Source: Siderastrea siderea (taxonomy: Eukaryota > Cnidaria > Anthozoa > Scleractinia > Rhizangiidae). From it: 64,000 nt of DNA. Of this stretch, positions 25,301 to 33,285 are shown piece by piece (the first letter of the stretch is position 1; each line of letters starts with the position of its first letter). The stretch is from NCBI GenBank assembly GCA_964030785.1, contig OZ034968.1:64330899-64394898 (forward strand). The letters run 5' to 3'. Position numbers and translations under genes: made by a program. A model generated the notes under the pieces. The model worked only from the letters and a program-made list of their open reading frames with translations. It was not told the DNA's origin and made no database searches.

Positions 25301-25753
25301 TGACGAATTCTGGTCAAAAAGACGCGAAATTGCGGTCATCTTATGAAACTAACTCTAAGGAGATCATTAAGAGAAAGAACGGCCATAAGAAGAATACTTC
25401 CTGTGACTTAGTCCTTTCTGTGCCTCTTAGTTTGTCCTGAATTACGTTTAAGTAGTATGTGCATGAGCCCAGAAGTGGAGAATATTTGGCATGTCATGAG
25501 CTCTTGGTCCCAGACAAGGGGCATTTTCCAATCCTTTTTCAAAAATTGAGTTGGCATTGCTGGAATTGTCTAATACTTAAAGCAACTTACCTCCACTAGA
25601 CATTTATCCTGTGTACCCCTTTCGTTTGGACAGTCGACAGGATAGGAGAACATGCCTTCTGACCATACGTTAGTAAGTTTGGTGACCAACATATTATGTT
25701 AGGTTCTGATTTAACGTGTTTTTCGTTTCAGTGGGTACCAAAATTATCGCTAA
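1289..25753 (+). CDS. PROM1-like: Prominin (CD133-like) gene, 3' half, 15 exons
   Basis: Prominins are five-span glycoproteins of plasma-membrane protrusions that bind cholesterol. Exons read: 1289-1441, 4877-5000, 6297-6403, 6848-6932, 8821-8970, 10136-10258, 12842-12925, 13453-13506, 15535-15615, 16230-16298, 17263-17352, 18917-19044, 19942-19986, 21187-21219, 25732-25753. All joins are AG/GT and keep frame, giving about 448 residues and a TAA stop. Family signatures are TPTTRG with SNMGG between spans 3 and 4, and [15 protein letters not shown] after span 5; human PROM1 has closely matching motifs at the same places. The loop between spans 4 and 5 has several N-glycosylation sequons (NDT, NLS, NET, NVS, NKS, NNT, NIT). 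The 5' half (signal peptide, spans 1-2, first loop) is outside the window. Which vertebrate paralogue is closest cannot be decided here. Confidence 0.95.
2028..3240 (-). pseudogene. Broken non-LTR retrotransposon reverse transcriptase fragment
   Basis: Reading the minus strand from about 3240 down to 2028 gives a recognisable LINE-type reverse transcriptase: [19 protein letters not shown] (palm motif A), then [15 protein letters not shown], then the catalytic block [14 protein letters not shown], then [15 protein letters not shown] and a C-terminal region ending at 2028. The residue before ADD, normally an aromatic in F/Y-x-D-D, is a TAA stop (about 2855). One frameshift occurs near 2650, where the reading moves to the frame containing [19 protein letters not shown]. 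No endonuclease domain is present. The 5' end stops a few tens of bases short of the TIR element at 3273. It lies antisense inside a prominin intron. The clade (CR1/Jockey-like) is uncertain. Confidence 0.88.
3273..4622. mobile_element. TIR element, family A copy 1 (about 1.35 kb)
   Basis: The left end reads GGGTGATTCCAGAAAATATC and the reverse complement of the right end GGGTGGTTCCAGAAAATATC. The match continues through CCATACC..ACCACGGGCGGCATCT, so TIRs exceed 40 bp. ATT flanks both sides (3270-3272 and 4623-4625), consistent with a 3-bp target duplication. Subterminal regions hold repeated GGAATTCC words and long C runs. No transposase reading frame is seen. Other copies are at 9059-9540 and 16457-16652. 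Confidence 0.85.
4877..5000 (+). CDS. PROM1-like: Prominin exon: fourth membrane span
   Basis: The acceptor TTTTCCCATAG is followed by one base completing the codon from the previous exon. It encodes a hydrophobic span ([20 protein letters not shown]) and then [19 protein letters not shown]. The donor GTTTGT is weak, but frame and homology support it. Confidence 0.92.
5436..5637 (-). repeat. Dispersed ~210-bp repeat (TTAACCCTTTAAGCCC ends), copy 1
   Basis: The segment begins TTTAACCCTTAAAGTGATCA and ends GGGCTTAAAGGGTTAA, so the ends are inverted. In between it shares TCAAATTTCTCCTCATCATA and GGAGAATTTG with copies at 60085-60297, 60893-61100 and a partial one at 13087-13265, which lie in the other orientation. 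There is no coding capacity. Confidence 0.75.
6024..6199. mobile_element. Short pogo/Tigger-like MITE
   Basis: The left end is CAGCGGAATCTTGATTT. The reverse complement of the right end is TAGTGGAACCTCGATTTAAC. TA lies next to both ends. The pattern CAGTGGAACCTCGATTTAAC is typical of pogo-type Tc1/mariner TIRs as I know them. About 176 bp, no gene. Confidence 0.6.
7519..8387. mobile_element. TIR element with CCGTATTTACTCG ends (about 870 bp)
   Basis: The left end CCGTATTTACTCGTGTATAA and the right end (reverse complement CCGTATTTACTCGTGTATAA) match over at least 25 bp, and both are flanked by TA. A second inverted GTGTATAAGTCGA unit lies just inside the left end. A TA duplication suggests a Tc1/mariner-type mobiliser. 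The longest frame inside, 74 codons on the minus strand, resembles nothing I recognise. It lies in the intron between prominin exons at 6848 and 8821. Confidence 0.82.
9059..9540. mobile_element. TIR element, family A copy 2 (about 480 bp)
   Basis: The left end is GTGTAGTTCCAGAAAATATC and the right end in reverse complement GTGTGGTTCCAGAAAATATC; the match continues into CCATACCCC.ACCACGGAGGG. The interior is C-rich with repeated CCTCCGGATTTTCC words. It is a deletion derivative of the 3273-4622 type. Flanking triplets are AAA and AAT, so the target duplication is imperfect. Confidence 0.82.
10796..11072 (+). repeat. 277-bp direct repeat R1 flanking a transposon
   Basis: It runs from ATCTATAGTTGTTCAATG to GCTTTTGTAGCA and contains a long purine tract and ACAATAAAA. 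It is nearly identical to R2 at 12403-12679. The two copies bracket the element at 11095-12406. Confidence 0.85.
11195..11840 (+). pseudogene. THAP-domain transposase relic, 5' part
   Basis: The start reads MVLCAIFGC, giving the first Cys pair of a C2CH THAP zinc finger. It continues KGISLARIP, then [17 protein letters not shown] with the invariant Trp. After a frameshift near 11385 it gives [15 protein letters not shown] and [14 protein letters not shown], supplying the last Cys and His. A charged coiled-coil-like stretch ([14 protein letters not shown]) follows, broken by two in-frame stops, then [15 protein letters not shown]. That last motif usually leads into a DDE domain, but the frame instead crosses the deletion junction and ends within nine codons. 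It is non-functional as a transposase. Confidence 0.82.
11811..12305 (-). pseudogene. SWIM-type zinc-finger protein relic (YqaJ-associated), N-terminal part
   Basis: Minus-strand reading gives [20 protein letters not shown], then [20 protein letters not shown] and [14 protein letters not shown] frameshift near 12030 leads to [39 protein letters not shown] and [11 protein letters not shown]. The C-x-x-C just before the end matches the first half of the SWIM motif in cnidarian proteins that also carry a YqaJ-like nuclease domain, as I recall them. The second half (C-x-H) and everything after it are missing, because the frame runs into the antisense of the THAP gene at 11810. It has no intact start and is not functional. 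Confidence 0.68.
12403..12679 (+). repeat. 277-bp direct repeat R2
   Basis: Near-identical to R1 at 10796-11072, in the same orientation, starting at the right terminus of the THAP/SWIM element. It ends 162 bp before the next prominin exon. Confidence 0.85.
13087..13265 (+). repeat. Partial copy of the TTAACCCTTTAAGCCC repeat
   Basis: It shares GGGAGAATTTGCTTAAACAT, GGTGATCATTTCCT and TTGCTTGTCACTATAGAGGC with copies at 60085 and 60893, and ends in TTATAGGGTTAAA. The left end is lost. Confidence 0.6.
13296..13352 (+). repeat. ATT microsatellite
   Basis: ATT/TTA trinucleotide run with a few interruptions, in a prominin intron. A shorter AAT run lies at 1808-1838. Confidence 0.9.
14532..14700. 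mobile_element. Near-perfect foldback element (169 bp)
   Basis: The left arm begins CAATAGCCCTTTTCACAGTT and the right arm ends in its inverse. The arms are about 80 bp each with very few mismatches around a short loop near 14612-14620. The transcript would form one long hairpin. No gene. Confidence 0.9.
15235..15375. mobile_element. Imperfect foldback element
   Basis: The left side has ACTGGACTTTGTGTCGTACA then ATTCAGGGTAATC. The right side inverted gives ATTGGACTCGGTGGGGTACA then ATTCAGGGAGTAATC. It is a decayed inverted repeat in a prominin intron. Confidence 0.55.
15780..15842. repeat. Short hairpin with CTAGCAGTCCCTTTC arms
   Basis: CTAGCAGTCCCTTTC is followed, after about 30 bp, by GAAAGGGACTGCTAG. 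The arms are exact 15-mers. Confidence 0.75.
15925..16035 (+). repeat. CAATTCCTGTAGAATTCC minisatellite
   Basis: Irregular repeats of ATTCCTGTAGAATTCC and CAATTC words, probably slippage-derived. The local minus-strand reading frame is an artefact of this. Confidence 0.75.
16133..16222 (+). repeat. Dispersed repeat abutting a prominin splice acceptor
   Basis: GGAAAACGCTTCCCAGCAAGTCACGATTGGTTTTGG continues to TGGTTGAGAAAGTG; a second copy is at 16738-16860 (GCGGGAAAACACTTGTGAGC, then TGATTGGTTTTGGTT). The first copy ends within a few bases of the acceptor at 16229. Confidence 0.65.
16457..16652. mobile_element. TIR element, family A copy 3 (about 196 bp)
   Basis: The left end is GTGTAGTTCCAGAAAATATC and the right end inverted GTGTAGTTCCAGAAGAAATC. 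It is flanked by AAT on both sides (16454-16456 and 16653-16655). It is the shortest and most deleted member of the family. Confidence 0.8.
17502..18173. mobile_element. TIR element with CCGCATAAT subterminal repeats
   Basis: The left end CAGGGCATCTGACAGG and the inverted right end CAGGCCATCTGATAGG match over about 22 bp with few differences. ACTTTA flanks both sides (17496-17501 and 18174-18179), a 6-bp target duplication. CCGCATAA recurs at least five times near the two ends, mostly in the same direction, possibly as transposase binding sites. There is no transposase frame. Confidence 0.8.
18917..19044 (+). CDS. PROM1-like: Prominin exon: fifth membrane span and YRRMD motif
   Basis: It encodes [20 protein letters not shown] then [20 protein letters not shown]. 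The span plus K-LAK-YYRRMD-type junction is the strongest prominin signature in the window. The donor is GTAAGT, and two bases of a proline codon are carried over. Confidence 0.95.
19091..19750. mobile_element. Possible TIR element with G-rich ends
   Basis: The left side GGGGGGCAAGGGGGGATATT, with TTCACG further in, is loosely mirrored on the right by CGTGACTG...CGAAAATACCCTTACCCCC. The motif TTCACGA/TCACGA recurs inside. End positions and any target duplication are unclear. Confidence 0.4.
19942..21219 (+). CDS. PROM1-like: Prominin tail exons 19942-19986 and 21187-21219 (PPxY motif)
   Basis: Two small exons encode [20 protein letters not shown] then HWANP. PPAY is a PPxY sequence, the usual ligand of WW domains such as those in NEDD4-type ubiquitin ligases. 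Its tyrosine codon is split by the intron (TA from the first exon, C from the second). Human PROM1's tail has no PPxY as I know it. Confidence 0.9.
20089..20610. mobile_element. TIR element with CCGTATTTTCTCGAT ends (about 520 bp)
   Basis: The left end is CCGTATTTTCTCGATTAAAC and the inverted right end CGGTATTTTCTCGATAAAAT, each next to TA. The ends resemble those at 7519-8387 (CCGTATTTACTCG), so the two may be cross-mobilised. The interior repeats GGTTCA..TAAACACC words. No gene. Confidence 0.75.
21603..21690 (+). repeat. tRNA-derived SINE head (fragment)
   Basis: TAGCTCAGTGGTTCGAGCG resembles a polymerase III A box region, and GTGTTCGATACTC about 40 bp later resembles a B box. The spacing and the absence of a clean cloverleaf suggest a SINE, not a tRNA gene. 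Confidence 0.55.
22242..22404. mobile_element. MITE with TAGACAAGAGT ends
   Basis: The left end ACAGACAAGAGTGTTTT and the inverted right end TAGACAAGAGTATTTTTG match. The interior holds the palindrome ATATCCTCACTAGTGAGGATAT. Confidence 0.65.
23393..23551 (+). repeat. About 1.7 decayed units of the ~106-bp repeat
   Basis: CTTTCATTTGAATGATCACA, AGGATTTATCTTCAGATTCA, AGAACCACCG and GAAAGTACTGCTCAGTGGCT align with the array at 1-640 in the same orientation, with more divergence. It lies in the last prominin intron. Confidence 0.8.
25732..25753 (+). CDS. PROM1-like: Prominin last coding exon
   Basis: The acceptor is TTTTTCGTTTCAG. The exon encodes the last residues GYQNYR and a TAA stop, after a 4.5-kb intron. 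The 3' untranslated region follows; no canonical AATAAA was found nearby. Confidence 0.82.
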
Positions 25754-25869
25754 GACTGCTACCAGGACAAGTTCACTACAGAATGAAACAGCAACCATCA
25801 AATGGCGTGAAAACAGTGACTCTCAAAAGTTAACTTACCTATATACTGTAGATATTAGCACTAAGTAGC

Positions 25870-26019
25870 AGTATTTGGATCATTTACGTTTCTGAGAACC
25901 CCCAACCACCCCTCCCCTATTCCAACATTTTGCCTTAAGTGGTAATAAGTAAAAAATGTTGGGTTAGGGGAGGGGTAGGTGGGAGCTTCCCAGAAACGTG
26001 GAATGATCTATCCAGTATT
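25870..26019. mobile_element. Foldback MITE in the prominin 3' UTR region
   Basis: The left arm AGTATTTGGATCATTTACGT continues TTCTGAGAACC...ACCCCTCCCCTA..CCAACATTTT. The right arm, inverted, reads AATACTGGATAGATCATTCC then ACGTTTCTGGGAAGC...ACCCCTCCCCTAACCCAACATTTT. It starts about 115 bp after the stop codon. Confidence 0.85.
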
Positions 26020-29000
26020 TTCCGCTGTTTTCCAGAATGATCAGTAATTGCTTAAGGTGTGAGTTGTCTGTTTGATTAATTAAGCTGTACTTTTAAATAG
26101 TGTTTCAAACGCTGGGCAATATATGGTTTGTATTATGGCAAAAGATGATCTCGTTAAGTATGATAATCTGAATAATATATAGGAAAGGAGCCTTTATAAA
26201 ATATGGTCAGGTGGCAGTGGATATCAGCCGTGTTACCCGCTTGGTATTAATATTTCATAATGTAAGCGAAAAAACCTTATTACAGGACGATTATGAGAAC
26301 GTGTGTCGGTTCTTGGCGTAGATTTGATCAGGGCGGGTGTAAAATACCCTATAGTATATTCTCACCGGGTGTCTTTACTCTCCAAACGCCCCATGCTAAC
26401 TAAGTTGCAAGGAGAACCGTGCCAGGCGGCTAAAGCAGGGGGGGGGGGGGGGGGGGGGCAAAAAAAGCACTGACTTGGACAAAGTTGGCAATCGCTGCGG
26501 GTAGACGAGAGGGGCAGTAAGCAAACATCTGGCGGCAAATAAACGAGAGGAGAAATTAAGACCGAAAAAGCTCTCTATTTACACCGAAATCATACAAATG
26601 ATTACGCAGTGAACCGATAAACCCTCCTATAAGGGGCACGTAAGAATTTTTAAGCGTGTTTTTACCCAAGGGTTTGGGACGTTTGTGCGTGACAGCCCCA
26701 GTGAGAACAGTCAAATATTTTCTTGGGTTCATAGGTTGGTCCGACACTTCGTCTTCTGCTTTTAGACTAACTGTTCATTTCTAATTGTTTACCACGCCCA
26801 AGAAACTACCCTCATGACGTTACTCATCAAGGTTTTTATTTGTTTGTGTTATTATAGTGTGGGGGCAGACAACTGATCTATTTATATTGTAAATCATTAC
26901 CGACGCAGTTACTTGTTCCGTTAGCCACGTCACACGTAGTTCATGTTATTGTGTGACACTGCAGTACTTAATCAAGAATGCGTGATACGAACAGGATGCA
27001 ATGCCGTGTTTCCTGGTGCAAAGGACGTAGCATTCTACGCAGTCTCTCTTTATGCTCGTCACACAATCTCTTTCTTCCCTTGTCACGTGGGGAAGGCGTG
27101 CGTGACAAGCCCAAAGGATGACCGCGACTGAAGTTGTAAAGAACATCTGTTATGTTAAGCCATGATTAATTCTAGCAGTTTCACGCAGGACGTCATTTGA
27201 GCCTTGAAGTGCCAGAGGATCTTAAATTATTAAATAGTTGCGCGTGAAGTTGAGCTATGGTCAAACAAAACTAGAGTTAAAACGCGGATAATTATGTTTC
27301 ACCATCTGTTGCTGTGGGGTTAAGTAACATGTATTTGTAATGGGACGTTTGACATACATTTTTAATAGGCCTCTTTGCAAAAGCTTGCGCAGTTGTTGGC
27401 GTGCGTTTTGTCGTCACGCGGGACACAAACTTTCGCATAGGCGGTCAAAACCGTGTAAATAGTTTTCCATTATACACAGAGCTGTAGAGCTGTATAATTA
27501 TCGTGGAAACCATATTATAACGGGTACTTTTACTTTGGTCTTGTAGAATGACCAGTAGTACCATTGTAGTTAAGCCTTACAAATGGCATCACAGCAAGAG
27601 GAAGTCTTGCTTTAAGTTTCCGGTGCTTGTCTGAAACACAGCCTGCCCGCGCGTTTAGCTGGTTTTTAGCTGTGTAAAGTAGTGCAATTTTTTCATAGGA
27701 TGCTTATATAACCTGTTAAAATCCTCCTCAGAAATTTTCTAGTCAGAGTTGGTCACGAGGGACATCTCACACGTGACAACAGAGAATCACGTGTATGAAT
27801 TTCACTAACCAATGAAAATAAGCGAAACTAAACTTAACCCATGGCATCCTTTTGCATTGGTTGCCAAAGGTTATTAGTTTTTGTTATTATTATTTTTATT
27901 ATTTTTCTGCGATAAGGAGCGAGGTCGTGACAATGAGGCGTAAAGTAGGGTGCGAAAAAGCACTGCAACGATTGTCTGATTGTATTCCTCACTTTCACAT
28001 AACGGGCCCCTGGAGCGAAGATAAGTGAATTTAATCTGAAAACACTTCGTGAGGATAACTCCAAAAAATTCTAAGAGGATTGTAACACAAAAAAGTATTT
28101 CTCAGTTACTGATCTATTAAGAAATCAAACCGTAGCTTCAGCTTTAAAAGTGGCATAATTATTCGTTTCAAGCAATATGACTGCCTCGATTTTAATTTTT
28201 AGATTTACTCCCTCCAGTGGTACTTTTTTGTTAGGTCGCTGCTCTGGGATTTGGGTAGTGTAGATTTTTCATATGGTGTGCTGAATTAAAGAACTTTTTC
28301 AACACTGTTGTCTTGGTTCATAATTGCATTCACAGCGATGTATAATGTAGCCTTCGAATACAGCTAAGTCCCTAGGCAGCCTTGTTCCCAGTTGCACTCG
28401 GCGCGTAATGAAATAAGACGTCATCGTAGAGCTCATCGGAAAGATTCGCTCGGCTCTGAATTCAGAGCGTCCACTTTCATTACATATAGCGCCTAAAGGC
28501 CTGAGGACGAGGTTTGTCCTTAAACGTTTCCCTTCCACTTGCAGGGTTAGCGTGAAGTGCGCGTGAGAGCGGTGACGTCATAAATTTCCAGCCAAGCCGG
28601 AAGAGAAAGCGTGGGCTCTAAGGCGTCCTCTGCCAACAAGCCTCAATGCTCACAAGTTGTGAATTTGAAACTCAAAGCTCTTACCCCAAACGCGTTTGTG
28701 AAAACCGCTCAAAATGATCAGCGGTGCAAAATGCGGGCTTGCAGGCGAGATTGGTCCCCCATTTTAATGGATTCGTTTCTAGCTGGGCAACCGTTTGGAG
28801 ATTGGTGCTTTCTCTTCCGTGAAGTCAATTTTGGCGCGAATTTACGACGTCGCCGAGGTTTTGACTCCACGACTGTGAACCTTCGACGGGAACGCGTCCC
28901 CAACGCGATACGCTACCCATTTCCAGGATTTTCCCGCGCGCTTAAGTTCTGCTGTCGTGCCTATCTTGTTCCTGTTAGAGTGTACAATGACAACAATCAT

Positions 29001-29162
29001 CTTTGCCCCAACAATACTGCAGTAATTAAAAATCGCTGCAAAGCATACGACTAATAAATGCTAATAATATTTATTCCTTGGTTACCATTAGAGTACCTGG
29101 CCATTTTTGCCCTATTCGCACAGCAAAATTTATCAAAAATGTGGGAGTATTAAACTTCACAG

Positions 29163-29398
29163 TAGCGACCTTCAGATCGGACTAGGAGTACGAGATTGAG
29201 TACGAGTTCGACTTTTCAATCGTAGTTCGCATGGTTTAGATTGGCATCTGTCTCACCAAAATCGTAAACAGAGCTTCCTTCTCTACTGGTCAGCAACAGG
29301 GAGAAGTATTGGTTCTGGGGACATTACCAGTTTGAAACTGGAAAGTCCGGCGTAGGCGTACTCAATCTCGTACTCGTAGTCCCATCTGAAGGTCGCTA
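29163..29398. mobile_element. Foldback MITE (TAGCGACCTTCAGAT ends), copy 1
   Basis: The left end TAGCGACCTTCAGATCGGAC, with GAGTACGAGATTGAGTACGA just inside, is mirrored at the right end (inverted: TAGCGACCTTCAGATGGGAC). The arms are about 45 bp and the middle is unique. A second copy is at 30310-30545. Confidence 0.88.
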
Positions 29399-30309
29399 GT
29401 AACAGCAAGCCTCCACTTGTTGTTACAAACGAGCCTCAGTAGATCCGGTCCGCTATATTTGGTGGTCCTTTTATGTGCGGATACTGGCGACTCCACTGCG
29501 TTTTCGGTAACGATTTTCTACTCTTGTTTCAGTTCATTGTTTGAGAATTTCAAAAAAAAAATCATTTGGAACAGGTGCGGGCAAGATAAGCAGCTACCAT
29601 GCGACGAGCCCCTATCTCTTTTACGCCTTCACCTTTCCCCCCCCCCCCCCCCCCCCCTCTAGGTTTCTGAAAATATAGAAAATGCGGTGTTTACTACGTG
29701 ACCCTGATTAAATGCTAATAAAGGTCTAAAAGCGATGCCTTTGCATAATTGTCAGCTCCTTTGTGATTATGAGACTGCATCATTTGAATAGTAACTGTGA
29801 AAATTTAATTGATGTTCTTAACGGTGTTTAAGTAGAGAAGACAATCCTATTCACTAAAACCATTGCCTATTAAGCCTTTAATACGGTGTTTGTGATGCAA
29901 ATTGTAGACTGGTTATTAATCTTAACACGTTATACACCTCAACAGATACCAATTAACGGCTGCTTCAAGCGAATTCTCTTTTTCCAGACACAACAAATTC
30001 TGCGATCAAAGAAAACAATGGAAAAGAACAGACGCTTCCATGAAGAACACAGTTAGGCCGTCGAATAACCCACCGAGTTAATTGTTGTTAAAAGTAATTA
30101 AGCCTCTATGGTAAACCAGCCATTTTTAGTTTTAAAGGAAAGTTTGAGTAGCAACAATGCCCCAGATAGCGTGGGAAGCCTCAACAGGGACGCGTCAATG
30201 TTTACACTTTTTTTTTTTTAATTTTAAACCTATTTTTACAAAAGGCCGTTGATAATTTTACCTTGAGCAACTGGCCGTTATCAAGACCAAACAAGGTCAA
30301 TTGCAATAT

Positions 30310-30545
30310 CAGCGACCTTCAGATCCGACTACGAATACGGGATTGAGTGCGACTACCACTTTTCAGTGAATTCCTTGTCACGGGCTTTCGGTTGTGATCT
30401 GTCCTGTGAATATCCTTCATTTAGCATTCTCCTCTGCCGGTCAGCAACATGGAGGAACGAGCGCGTTGAGAACGTAACGGTTATGAAATGCGAAAGTCTT
30501 GCTCGTACTCAATCTCGTACTCGTAGTCCAATCTGAAGGTCGATA
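30310..30545. mobile_element. Foldback MITE (AGCGACCTTCAGAT ends), copy 2
   Basis: The left end CAGCGACCTTCAGATCCGAC and the inverted right end ATCGACCTTCAGATTGGACT match each other and copy 1. It is the same length as copy 1 within a few bases, in the same intergenic stretch about 1.1 kb away. Confidence 0.87.
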
Positions 30546-32914
30546 TTAATGGCTTAAACGGCGAGCTCTGTAACGGGTGTGTATGTGCGTCTGGATTCTT
30601 TCGTTTGTTTGTACTTTGTCTGTTTTTTTCGAAAACTGTGTAGTGCCGTTGCTGATACTTGAAATGCTCATAGGACACAAAAGAGACTGATATATCAGAG
30701 AAGACTAAATCTCTTACTCAGGCTTGATCTCGAAGCCACAGCAAACCGTAATTACGCTTTCGCAGTTTTGGCCAAGACAAAACAGGAATAGTTATTATTT
30801 TTAGTTTTTATTTTTTAGTCTTTTTTATGATATTAGTGTTACGTAATCTGCTATAAGATATTGACACTTATTTGTCATCATCATCATCATCAACAACAAC
30901 AACAACAGCAACAAAAACAACAACAACCGTCGAAACAGCATTGAAACAATCTACTTTTGTAGTCCGTTATCCTGTCAAAGGTTCCAGTGCAACAGTTCCT
31001 TCGATGACTTCGCTCCAAGTTACATCGCGTCTTTGATAGTAGTATGAAATAAAGCTACCGAGTTGCCTTTTCGTTTCCAAACTAACCTTTCAGTGTTTCA
31101 AAATTTATGACAGTTGATAGTTGAAGAACTGCTTGAAGTAGTATAAGTGTACCCCTATGAACGGAAATAACATGATGAGGTTGAATGCTTCTTTTTACAA
31201 TTGAATCGAAAAAGTACTCAATCATATAAGCAACAAAGAGTGTAAAATTAGACCATGTTGAGCGAAGAATCATTAGTTTTATTCAGCCGCTTCAGCTTCT
31301 CACCGTTTTTATTGGACTGCCTTGTAAGCAGTTCTTGCTTTATACCTTTCTTGACAGAGAAAATTGATTCGTTTAGATCAGTCGTATTCATGTGTTGGGC
31401 TTAGTTTTCCATTCACTTTGTACTATATTTTACTCTTCGTATACTGACCAAAGCTCAGTTTTCTCCTTTCCGTCTTCTCGATCAAAAGCTTTTTCCTGAA
31501 CAAAAAAGCGATCTTGAGAACTTTGTAATTCTCCACCGTTCTCTAACTTTTTTTTGTATCTGAAAAACTAAGACATTAAACTGATTAATGACTGAACTGC
31601 TTTAAAGCCATATGTAAATTCATACAACTTACACGTGTTGGATAAATTCATTAACTGTCAATAGCTGTTTAAAATTATCGTCTCACATTAAGTTCGAGAC
31701 ATTTAATTTACTTTGCGGGAGAGAGACACACTCGGCCGTCAGAGAGATTAAGCGTTTGTAACTTGAATGTCATGTCGGATCAAATTGAAATTTGGTGCTA
31801 AAACCAGCTGGCGAAAACGCCTCCAATCCGTTTTCGATCATTTTTGTGTGTGGACGTAAGGGGAAAATATATCAGTGTTAAAGTATACATGTTTAAACGA
31901 AAACACATCAGCGTAAACATCCTAAGAACGACACAAAATCGTTTTTAGGATGAATATTTTTGCTACGCCAGTTACCTTTTTCAGTTGGTCGAACAAAAAC
32001 AGCCCGGAATTTTGAAACCCATATAGTGTGAACAGACGCTAAATGACGTCGACTGATGTGGTGTGATTCTCGCGTCATATTGTTTGGGCCAAAGTTCAAG
32101 TTTATAGTGGCCAAGTTTGGCAAACTCCATTATTTTGTTCTTTAGGGGGGAAAAGAGATTCCTCTGTCTTAAGCGGAAAATCGTCAATGGAAAAGCTGAA
32201 ACAAATCGTTTAAAGTGGCTATATATCGACTCAACTGTGAGGCGAAAGACTAGGGTATAATACCTGCCGCAAACCGGCGAAACTCATGAATGGTCGAGAT
32301 CAATACTGCAGCGAAGCGGCTAGAAGCAATTCCCTTGGACACATTTTCCACGTGGAATAAAGGTTAGTTTCATATATCTTTTTGCCGGTTATTGTGCTAA
32401 TTTTGAAGCTATATTTCTTCCCCTCTTTTTCAAATTTCGTGAAAATTTCTTGAAAACTATCATTTCCGTGATTTCAGTCAATAAGGCCTCAATAAGCACT
32501 CTTGTATTGTTCACCCGGTTGTTTACAATTGCATAATCAAAATGGAGACCTTATTCAAGGAGAAAAAAAATAGCTTTTGAATTTTTTCCTCACAGATGAG
32601 ATTTTGAAGACAGGTAGAGAGACAGACCTTCTTGTTTAGCTTAAAAATTGGCCATCCTAAAAGGGTCATTCGTGGAGAACTGAGTGAAATCGGCGAGGGG
32701 ACGTCCTGTGTAGCTCGGCTTACTCAGCTCGCACTTTCTTTTAGCCTTATTTCCCACTTTGAACTTGCCAAGGTTCAGGAAACCGTTGATAGTTTAGGAA
32801 ATTGTCGCGATATTGTGTAATTTTCCTATGTGCTTCGTCTCCATTGTCTCACAAATGCTGTTCTAAATACTCTCTTCCTCCTCCACAAGATGCAGTCATG
32901 ACAACGAATGTAAT

Positions 32915-33285
32915 GCCGTACGACGTAGGTAGGGGAATTAGTGGAATTATAGTACAACGCTAAATTTTGGTGTGCTCCCATTGGTCGAAATCGATCACGT
33001 GACGCGATAGTGTCCCTCCTCAGCGGGCGCCTATCAGCGCATAGTGCCCGTTTTTTGGCAATTTTCGCACAAAATTTAGCATTGTACGTATACCATAAAA
33101 ACAATGGAGTTCTTCTATCTCAGGCCCTATGTGTGATAGGTTCCCTCGGAAATTTGATGTTCAAATTTCATATGAGCCCTCGAACTACGTTCTCGGGCTA
33201 GTATTTGTTGTGAACATCAAATTTCCTCGTGCAACCTATCACACGATATAGTGCCGTCGACAGAAGAACTCTGTTGTTTAATTAG
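32915..33285. mobile_element. Two adjacent palindromes, probable foldback element
   Basis: First pair: TACAACGCTAAATTTTG near 32953 and CAAAATTTAGCATTGTA near 33070. Second pair: an arm near 33101-33163 (GTGTGATAGGTTCC, AAATTTGATGTTC) mirrored near 33208-33280 (GAACATCAAATTTCC, GCAACCTATCACAC), with a small palindrome around CCCTCGAACTACGTTCTCGG in the loop. Confidence 0.72.

Noticed and set aside
28611..29054. 147-codon + strand reading frame, the longest in the 26-42 kb stretch
   Set aside because: Its start is not an ATG, no similarity or splice context is seen, and a 61-codon frame overlaps on the opposite strand. Length alone is compatible with chance.
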